A stretch of DNA of 64,000 nucleotides, from positions 2,232,001-2,296,000 of the forward strand of contig OY969891.1 of NCBI GenBank assembly GCA_963704355.1, given 5' to 3'. The translations under genes were made by a program, and so were the position numbers. Below the pieces are notes generated by a model, which saw nothing but the letters and a program-made list of their open reading frames with translations, searched no databases and was not told the DNA's origin. This stretch comes from Bog-473 sp963704355 (GTDB taxonomy: Bacteria; Actinomycetota; Acidimicrobiia; Acidimicrobiales; RAAP-2). Position 1 is the stretch's first letter, and each line of letters begins with the position of its first letter. Shown here piece after piece: positions 58,288 to 64,000 of this stretch.

Positions 58288-59943
58288 CTATTGCGGCGGA
58301 CCCGAGGTCAGCTGCACCGTTGCCGTGTGGTTCTGCCCGTTGGCGTCGGTCCAGCCGATCTGCACCTTGTCGCCTGGGTGGTAGATCGCAATGGCGTTGG
58401 TGAGGTCGTCGGCCGAAGTGATCGTCTTTCCACCGAGCGAAGTGATGGTGTCGCCCTGCGCCAAGCCTGCCTCTTGGGCGGGGCCGTTCGTCACGGTGCC
58501 GGCCACGGCCGCACCGTTCGCCGACGAGCCGCCGCCGGTGTTCCCGGTGCTCCCGGTGTTCCCGCCGAAGAGGCCGCCGAACCCGCCGGAGCCACCGCTG
58601 CCGTTAGAGCTCGCTCCGCTCGGGCTGATCTCGACACCGAGGAACGCCGTGGCGCCGATGTGCACGGTCGACGACGCATTCCCCGCTTCAATGCTCCGCG
58701 CAATGGAGAGCGCGGTGTTGATCGGGATGGCGAAGCCTTGGCTCCCCGACGACTGTCCGTTGTACTGGAACGAAGTGCCGTCCGACGCCGCCGTGTCCAT
58801 GCCGAGCACCTGACCCGACGTGTTCACCAGCGAGCCACCGGAGTCGCCCGGCTGGATGTTCGCGTTGGTCTCGATGAGCCCGGTCAGCTGCTCCGAGGTA
58901 CCGTCGCCCTCGTCGCTGGCCGTGATCGACTGGTTGAGCGCAGTAACAGTGCCGCCCGCCGCGCTCGGCGTTCCGCCCGTGCCGCCGGCGTTGCCGACGC
59001 CGACCACGTCCTGTCCCACCGAGACATTCGCGGAGTTGCCGAGGCTCGCCGTCTGGAGACCCGATGCGTTGTGCAGCTGCAGCACCGCAATGTCGGAGGT
59101 CCGGTTGTAGCCAACCACGCTGGCTGTGTAGGTCCTCTGGTTGCCGACGTCCGTCACGCTGATGCTCGTCGCCCCGTCGATCACGTGGTTATTCGTGAGG
59201 ATGACGCCGTTCGAGCTCAGGACGATGCCTGTGCCGGCGGCCTGCTCCTGCTGGTAGCCGAGGGTCGTGTTGACGTCGACCAGGCCGGGGTCGACCTTGG
59301 CCGCGATCGCGTTGACGTCGCTCGGGCCCGCCGAGTTGGACGAGCCGGAGTTGCCGCCGGTGTTGCCGGAGTTCCCGTTGCTCCCCGAATTGGGGTTGAA
59401 GGGGAAGCTGCCCGAGCCGTTGTTCCCGCCGCGGACAGGCGGCACGAAGTGGTTCGAGGACGGGGACAACGCCGACAAATTGGAGTTGGCGGTCCAGGCG
59501 GCGTGGCCGATGCCGATCCCGGCGGCCAGGACGGCCAGCGCGGCCCCGCCGGCCAAGAGGCCGTTGCGGACCTTGTGGTCGCGATTCCCGCTCGAGGCCC
59601 CCGGCGCGGGAGGCGCCGGCCAGAACGGCGCGTGAGGGTCGGTCGGGGGCCCGCCGTAGTAGCCGCCGTAGTGATAGCCCGGCGGCGGGACGAGGTTGGG
59701 GTTGGCGGCCAGCGCGCCCATGGCGTACGCGCCGGTCGGCGGTGGACCCTGCGGAACGCCGAGCGGCGGCGTGTCCGGCTGCGCGGCGGGGGAGGGAGCG
59801 TCCGCGGCTTCGCCGGCGGGCGGCGTCGATGCCGCCGGCATCGGGATGGCCTGGCCGGTCTCGGCTGCCGGAGTCGGAGTGGTCTCCGGGTCCGGGCCGG
59901 GGGTCGGCTCCCCGGTTGTCTGGTCGTTCTGGTCCTCGGTCAT
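58288..59943 (-). CDS. HtrA/DegP-type serine protease with PDZ domain
   Basis: A 551-residue protein. The first 115 residues are cytoplasmic and Pro/Thr-rich, then a membrane helix (LLAGGAALAVLAAGIGIG), a Gly/Asn/Ser-rich linker, and a trypsin-like domain with His in LTNNHVIDG, Asp in RTSDIAVLQL and Ser in QPGDSGGSLVN. A PDZ domain closes it (AQEAGLAQGDTITSLGGKTI). The layout matches actinobacterial HtrA/PepD-like envelope proteases. The ATG follows GGAGG. Confidence 0.92.
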   Translation of the reverse strand: MTEDQNDQTTGEPTPGPDPETTPTPAAETGQAIPMPAASTPPAGEAADAPSPAAQPDTPPLGVPQGPPPTGAYAMGALAANPNLVPPPGYHYGGYYGGPPTDPHAPFWPAPPAPGASSGNRDHKVRNGLLAGGAALAVLAAGIGIGHAAWTANSNLSALSPSSNHFVPPVRGGNNGSGSFPFNPNSGSNGNSGNTGGNSGSSNSAGPSDVNAIAAKVDPGLVDVNTTLGYQQEQAAGTGIVLSSNGVILTNNHVIDGATSISVTDVGNQRTYTASVVGYNRTSDIAVLQLHNASGLQTASLGNSANVSVGQDVVGVGNAGGTGGTPSAAGGTVTALNQSITASDEGDGTSEQLTGLIETNANIQPGDSGGSLVNTSGQVLGMDTAASDGTSFQYNGQSSGSQGFAIPINTALSIARSIEAGNASSTVHIGATAFLGVEISPSGASSNGSGGSGGFGGLFGGNTGSTGNTGGGSSANGAAVAGTVTNGPAQEAGLAQGDTITSLGGKTITSADDLTNAIAIYHPGDKVQIGWTDANGQNHTATVQLTSGPPQ

Positions 59944-60241
59944 TGGAGATCCTCCGTCTGCCCACGAATCCGCAGGCTGGTCACGCATCCCATTGAAAAG
60001 GCCGAGGCTGTACGCCAGTTCAGAGAAAGCTATGAGCGGGATAAATGTTGTCTGTGGTGGGCGTTGTGGGGCGTGTCACAGGCCGATTTTGCCGATCCCC
60101 GCACGTTTCCGACGGAACGTAAACCAGTCGAGCCACGCTACCGGGCGATAATCAGACCCGACCGAGGGAGGGTCTGAGCCGGCCTCGGCAGGCCCTGGTC
60201 GGGTCTACGCTGGCCCGACGGACGAACAACCGGGGGGCCAC
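59944..60241. promoter_or_regulatory. Divergent promoter region of htrA-type and amidohydrolase genes
   Basis: About 300 bases. It holds a hairpin CAGACCC / GGGTCTG (60153-60176, 10-base loop) on the amidohydrolase side and less GC-rich DNA near 60030-60050. No certain promoter elements. Confidence 0.4.
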
Positions 60242-61372
60242 GTGGACACAGCGATCTTCGACGCCGACAGCCACCTCATGGAGACGCCGGACTGGCTCGG
60301 CGGGTTCGCCGACGGCTCGCTCCGGGACCGGCTCGCGCCCCTGGCTCTCGCCGGCGCCGGTGCCGGTGCCGACGAGCTCATGGCGCAGCTGCCCGATCTC
60401 TGGGAGTCCCACCGCCACCAGGACATCGGGCCCGAGGTACTGAAGGGCCCGAAGGGGTGGATGGCGCCGGGTGCCCTCGACACCGAGGTGCGCACCCGGG
60501 TGCTCGATGCGCTCGGGATCGACGCCCAGCTGGTCTTCCCGACCTTCGCCCTCGGCCATTTCGCCCGGGACAAGGACCCCGATGTCCTCTATGGCGGCAC
60601 CGAGGCGCTCAACCGGGCCATGGTCGCTTTCAGCGCGGGCGACCCGCGCCTGAAGCCGGTCGGCTACCTCCCGCTGAACGACCCATCCCGCGCCCTCGGC
60701 GCGCTGGACCAGGCGCTCGACGAGGGTGTGGCGGCGGTGTGGGTGCCCTCGGACGCCCCAGGAGACTTCTCACCGACCCACGTCGACGTCGAGCCCGTCT
60801 GGGCCCGCCTGGCCGAGGCCGGCGTACCGTTCGTGCTCCACGTCGGGGGCGGCAAGCTCCTGCCTCGGGCCTTCCACAACAACGGCCGCCCGCGGCCCAA
60901 GGACTGGCTCGGCGGCGGGGAGAACCTGCGCTCCAAGGACTTCCCCGTGGTGCACCACTCCCCGGAGCGCTTCCTGGCGTGCATGGCGCTCGACGGGGTC
61001 TTCGAGCGTCACCCGGCCCTGCGGGGTGCGGCCATTGAGCTCGGCGCCACCTGGGTGCCGGGGCTGCTGCGCAACGTCGACCACGCGCTGCGCTCGTTCG
61101 CCAAATTCGAGCCCGCGCTCCAGGAGCTGACACTGCTCCCTTCGGAATACCTGCGGCGGCAGGTGCGCTTCACGCCGTTCCCCTTCGAGGACACGGCGTG
61201 GCTCATTGAGCAGTGCGGGCCGGAGCTCTTCATGTTCTCGACCGACTACCCGCACCCCGAGGGAGGCCGACGTCCCTTCGAGGCGTTCGGCGACGCGGTG
61301 GCAGGCTTCGACGAGGTCACCCAAGAGCGGTTCTTCTGGCGGAACGGGGCCGAGCTCCTCGGCCTCGCCTGA
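60242..61372 (+). CDS. Amidohydrolase-2 family protein
   Basis: A 376-residue TIM-barrel hydrolase/decarboxylase: FDADSHLMETPDWLGGF at the N-terminus (D-x-D/H metal motif), a His in FVLHVGGG, another in FERHPALRGAAIELGATW, and the final Asp in LFMFSTDYPHPEGG. Relatives in actinobacteria decarboxylate aromatic acids or hydrolyse lactones. It starts with GTG and is followed 16 bases later by the dioxygenase gene, so the two likely form a catabolic operon. Confidence 0.87.
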   Translation: MDTAIFDADSHLMETPDWLGGFADGSLRDRLAPLALAGAGAGADELMAQLPDLWESHRHQDIGPEVLKGPKGWMAPGALDTEVRTRVLDALGIDAQLVFPTFALGHFARDKDPDVLYGGTEALNRAMVAFSAGDPRLKPVGYLPLNDPSRALGALDQALDEGVAAVWVPSDAPGDFSPTHVDVEPVWARLAEAGVPFVLHVGGGKLLPRAFHNNGRPRPKDWLGGGENLRSKDFPVVHHSPERFLACMALDGVFERHPALRGAAIELGATWVPGLLRNVDHALRSFAKFEPALQELTLLPSEYLRRQVRFTPFPFEDTAWLIEQCGPELFMFSTDYPHPEGGRRPFEAFGDAVAGFDEVTQERFFWRNGAELLGLA

Positions 61373-61388
61373 GGCAGGCGGACCGAGC

Positions 61389-62249
61389 GTGGTCACTGCC
61401 AAGGCGACGGCGCTCACGGTGGAGCCGGTGGCGGGCGCGCTCGGGGCCACGGTCACCGGGATCGACCTCGCCGCGGTCATGGAGGTGTCGGAGCTCGACG
61501 AGGTGCGCCAGGCGCTGGCCGACTACCTGGTCGTGTTCCTGCCCGGACAGGACCTGAGCCTCGACGGCCTCGAGCGGGTGACCGACCTGCTCGGCGGGCG
61601 CGACATGACGCCTTTCGTGGAACCGCTCGAGGACCGGCCCTTCGTCATCCGGGTGATCAAGGAGCCGACCGACGTCTTGAACTTCGCCAACGCCTGGCAC
61701 AGTGACCTCAGCTACCTGCCGGCGCCGCCGGCGTACACCCTCCTGCACGCCTGGGACGTGCCGGACCACGGCGGCGACACGGTGTGGTCGAACCAGTACC
61801 TCGCCTACGAGACCCTCTCGGAAGGCCTGCGGGCGACGCTCGACGGGCTCGACGCGGTGCACTCGGCCGGCATGGCCTACGGCACGGGAGGGCTGCTCGA
61901 CCGGTTCAAGGACTTCTCGTCCATGGCGATCGCGCCGTCCGAGGACGCGTTCGCCGAGCACGTCCACCCGGCCGTGACGGTGCACCCTGTCACGGGTCGG
62001 CGGGCGCTCTACGTGAACCCGGTGTACACGACGCGCTTCGCCGAGTGGAGCAAGGAGGAGTCACAGGCGCTCTTGTCCTACCTCCACCGGCACAGCATCA
62101 ACGAGAACTTCACGTGCCGTCTGCGCTGGTCGGTCAAGACGCTGGCCATCTGGGACAACCGCTGCACCATGCACAACGCGCTGAACGACTACTCCGGCCT
62201 GCGCCGCGAGATGTACCGGACCAGCGTGAAGGGGGCTGCGCCGCGCTGA
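61389..62249 (+). CDS. TauD/TfdA-family Fe(II)/2-oxoglutarate dioxygenase
   Basis: A 286-residue protein. The iron ligands are WHSDLSY (H-x-D) and the distal His in CTMHNAL; the Arg for 2-oxoglutarate is within GLRREMYRTSVKG. Such enzymes hydroxylate sulfonates, phenoxyacids or carboxylates. The GTG at 61389 was chosen because the conserved VEPVAGALGATVTGIDL follows soon after. It is co-transcribed with the amidohydrolase. Confidence 0.9.
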   Translation: MVTAKATALTVEPVAGALGATVTGIDLAAVMEVSELDEVRQALADYLVVFLPGQDLSLDGLERVTDLLGGRDMTPFVEPLEDRPFVIRVIKEPTDVLNFANAWHSDLSYLPAPPAYTLLHAWDVPDHGGDTVWSNQYLAYETLSEGLRATLDGLDAVHSAGMAYGTGGLLDRFKDFSSMAIAPSEDAFAEHVHPAVTVHPVTGRRALYVNPVYTTRFAEWSKEESQALLSYLHRHSINENFTCRLRWSVKTLAIWDNRCTMHNALNDYSGLRREMYRTSVKGAAPR

Positions 62250-62348
62250 GTTCGGCAAACAGCTGTGATCGGGATGCCTGAGATTGGGGGTTTGAGGAGG
62301 CTCGGTGCTAGCCCTGGTCCGATGCGTACGGGGCGCTTCTCCTGAACG

Positions 62349-62383
62349 CGAATGAGAGGGGCCGCTTGAACCCCTCTCATTCG
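62349..62383 (+). terminator. Intrinsic terminator after the dioxygenase gene
   Basis: A perfect 13-bp stem, CGAATGAGAGGGG with its complement, and a 9-base loop, 100 bases beyond the dioxygenase stop. No long T run follows. Confidence 0.72.
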
Positions 62384-62480
62384 GTTACCCGTCAGTGACA
62401 CTTCAATCGTACCGGTTCCCACAGCGGCTGGCCGCCTCTGAAATGGTGACGGGACACCGACGACCAACCGCTCGGGTCGG

Positions 62481-62549
62481 CCCCCCGGCCGGGAGTCGAA
62501 CCCGGTACACCATCTTCGTCACTGCGGGTAGCCATCCAGACCCAGGGGG
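62481..62549 (-). other. Degenerate tRNA-like sequence
   Basis: The minus strand has an excellent T arm (CCGGG-TTCGACT-CCCGG, 62489-62505) followed by CCGGGGG, which can pair with CCCCCTG at 62543-62549 except at one position. The D and anticodon arms do not fold and the total of 69 nt is short. So it is a tRNA remnant or a tRNA-derived attachment site, not a working tRNA. Confidence 0.4.
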
Positions 62550-62714
62550 CACGAATGAACGGTCGGCAAACGGGCCGGCAGAGTTCGCGAATGGCCGCGT
62601 CTTCGGCGGCGGTCTGGGACTCCCACCAACGGGTGTCCGGTGTCTGAGCAACCAGGTCCCAAGCATCCCGATCACAGCCATTTGCCGAACCCGGGTCGCG
62701 CTGAGGTTCGGCAA

Positions 62715-63059
62715 GCTGAGTGCCTGGTAGCGCATCTCCGGCCGCCCCCGGTCCCGATCCTGTCAGTGTCCTCGCCGACTCCAGGCAGGTTTACCGGCAA
62801 TGATCAGCAATGTCCATAGGTCTGGCTTTCCCTGTCACGATCGACGTTGACCATCGTCTCGCGCCACCGCGATGGCGGGAGCCGTCGTTCTCGTCCCGGA
62901 AACGACTCCCGATCACGTCGGAACCGAATGGCCTTCCGAAAGTCGAGTCCGCAGAAAGGTTGCTGCCGGGCCGACTTGCTGCGACCGTCGAAGACGAGAT
63001 CGACCTCAGGCCGCCATCTCACCTATTTGCCGAAGCTGGCTTGCGATGAGCAGTCGTCG
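62715..63059. other. Intergenic, no convincing gene
   Basis: About 345 bases. Overlapping short frames on both strands (62804-63049) are AT-richer than genuine genes here and carry no motif. Nothing else seen. Confidence 0.4.
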
Positions 63060-63491
63060 TCAGAAGACGCGGGGGCGACCCGAGGCCGCGGGGCACCAGC
63101 CGTGCTGGCAGTGACGTGTGGCGCGCATCGTGGACAGCCGGCGCCGGTGCTGAAGCGGGCGCGTCGCCAGCTCGCGGTGGAGAGCCTCACCCAGTCCGCC
63201 CTCGTGGCCGTGGACGCCGCGCACCTCGAGCCGCCATTCGTAGTCGGCGCCGTCGACCGCCCCGTCCGTGGTGTCGATGGCCGCGCCCGGGCAGGCGAGG
63301 CGGGCCCGTTCGAGGAGCTCGAACCGGGCGTCGTACGAGTCGCGAGCCGAGGGGCCGAGTGGCACGGCCGCGGTCAGGCGTGGCGACTCGATCACGACCA
63401 CCCACTGCTGCCCGTGCCGGCACAGATAGAGCGTGGCGAGATCGATCACACAGCCCTGCCCGGGGACCTTCGATATGCGTTCCGGTTCCAT
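63060..63491 (-). CDS. Hypothetical protein
   Basis: A 143-residue protein with the strong third-position GC bias of real genes in this window. The first 40 residues look beta (VIDLATLYLCRHGQQWVVVI), then a helix (ARFELLERARLACPG), a strand (YEWRLEVRGVHG) and a basic, Cys/His-containing tail (TRHCQHGWC). No family recognised. No ribosome site before the ATG; it may be leaderless. Confidence 0.55.
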   Translation of the reverse strand: MEPERISKVPGQGCVIDLATLYLCRHGQQWVVVIESPRLTAAVPLGPSARDSYDARFELLERARLACPGAAIDTTDGAVDGADYEWRLEVRGVHGHEGGLGEALHRELATRPLQHRRRLSTMRATRHCQHGWCPAASGRPRVF

Positions 63492-63511
63492 CAGTCAGTA
63501 GTAACGGGCGC

Positions 63512-63652
63512 TCAGCCGGGCTCTTGCTGGGCCGAAAGTCCCATTTTGGCGAGGGTGGCGACGCCGGTGAGCGCCGCCAGGATCAGGCCCTGGCGGGCAG
63601 GGGCGGTCGGCTGGCCCATTTTGGCTGCTGCCTTCGATGTTCCGGTTGCCAC
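63512..63652 (-). CDS. Small membrane-associated protein candidate
   Basis: Forty-six codons starting with GTG, with GAGAGG six bases upstream. It has a basic N-terminus and one hydrophobic stretch, GLILAALTGVATLAKMGL. KMG occurs twice. It lies 20 bases after the neighbouring gene. Real or not cannot be settled by sight. Confidence 0.4.
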   Translation of the reverse strand: MATGTSKAAAKMGQPTAPARQGLILAALTGVATLAKMGLSAQQEPG

Positions 63653-64000
63653 GTCGACCTCTCTCCCGGCCACCCTCTCGACTGCGGTGCTCGCGCCAAG
63701 CCGCGCCGCTGCCTCAAGTCTGGAGCACCCTGGCGCTGGCGGGTAGTGCCGTTGGTCCCCTGGAACCAGGATGCGCGTGGGCGTCCGGTCGCCCCGGACC
63801 GGTTGCGGTTCCGTTGCGATGGCGCCGTTCGGGGCGCCGGCTCTGGTCAGCACCGCCGGGCGCGTTCACAATGCACGGGGGAAGCAGCCCGTCCGACGGG
63901 CCCACCCACCGCGGTGGAGGAGGTTCTGGCGCGCTCAGCCGATGGGGCGCCGGGAGGCAGGGGGAATGCACAGGTTGTCGTCCTGGGCCGAGGAGCGCTC
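63653..64000. other. Right end of window, no convincing gene
   Basis: About 350 bases with only low-complexity Pro/Arg-type frames. A gene may begin beyond the right edge. Nothing supported. Confidence 0.35.

Larger units (their letters stand above)
62250..62714. mobile_element. Possible small non-autonomous element (MITE-like)
   Basis: Imperfect 31-bp inverted repeats at 62250-62280 and 62660-62690 (shared core GCTGTGATCGGGATGC, with TTCGGCAAA at the outer ends) enclose about 380 bases without a gene. A 17-18 base direct repeat, CGCGCTGAG(G)TTCGGCAA, lies at 62242-62258, including the dioxygenase stop codon, and again at 62697-62714. This fits an insertion with target duplication, though the direct repeat overlaps the left inverted repeat. 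Inside are a terminator and a tRNA-like remnant. Confidence 0.5.

Noticed and set aside
58276..60177. 633-codon plus-strand frame opposite the HtrA-type gene
   Set aside because: It is the antisense shadow of a strongly supported protease with intact catalytic residues; its composition is Arg/Val-rich without motifs.
62481..62549. A functional tRNA gene
   Set aside because: The T arm is good, but the acceptor has a mismatch, the D and anticodon stems do not form and no anticodon can be placed. Listed only as a degenerate tRNA-like sequence.

Overview
The window is GC-rich DNA with dense, often 4-base-overlapping genes and many GTG starts. It looks like a chromosome segment of an actinobacterium, most likely of the Acidimicrobiia type. 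The support is an Lsr2-family nucleoid protein, three F420-linked oxidoreductases (two LLM-class, one Ddn-class), a cytochrome P450, several enoyl-CoA hydratases, a truncated haemoglobin, a TgpA-like transglutaminase, and an actinobacterial-style type IV pilus cluster. The taxonomic placement is inference from gene content only.

Layout. 1-9.5 kb: small enzymes and regulators (deaminase, 14-repeat secreted beta-propeller, YihY/BrkB membrane protein, Ddn-like reductase, SRPBCC, glyoxalase-fold protein, phosphotransferase, and a TetR/SnoaL-like divergent pair with an operator). This part ends at an integrase remnant beside tRNA-Gly(UCC). 9.5-16.6 kb: truncated haemoglobin, enoyl-CoA hydratases, an RDD protein overlapping a gene built of 9-residue repeats, VOC and aldo-keto reductase proteins, and an LLM oxidoreductase. 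16.6-23.1 kb: a defence/toxin island. It holds a composite restriction-modification-like locus in which a complete, less GC-rich cassette (methyltransferase, small protein, collapsed nuclease gene) interrupts an older homologous operon, then a Fic protein with its own inhibitory motif and a MazF/antitoxin pair with a palindromic operator. 23.2-31.4 kb: AarF/UbiB kinase-like protein, a two-component system, and a P450 - TetR - LLM operon with a near-ideal TetR-type operator. 31.7-35.7 kb: MoxR - DUF58 - transglutaminase operon.

35.9-55.4 kb: the type IV pilus region. pilB, pilC, pilA and pilT (plus a DUF429 gene) lie on the minus strand and pilD on the plus strand. Opposite pilB, on the plus strand, is a three-gene set: a 493-residue prepilin, a 2475-residue protein that starts with a prepilin signal and ends in 13 Ig-like units arranged as a 1419-bp higher-order repeat, and a 512-residue IPT/TIG-type protein. 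PilB and PilT would power extension and retraction, PilC is the platform, PilD processes the prepilins, PilA is the likely major subunit, and the three large proteins are candidates for a pilus-tip or surface adhesin.

55.6-64 kb: DinB-like protein, a small Cys-motif protein, Lsr2, a DUF2510-type membrane protein, an HtrA-type protease, an amidohydrolase with a TauD-family dioxygenase, then a repeat-rich intergenic stretch that looks like a small non-autonomous insertion carrying a tRNA-like remnant. No rRNA operon and no CRISPR array were seen.
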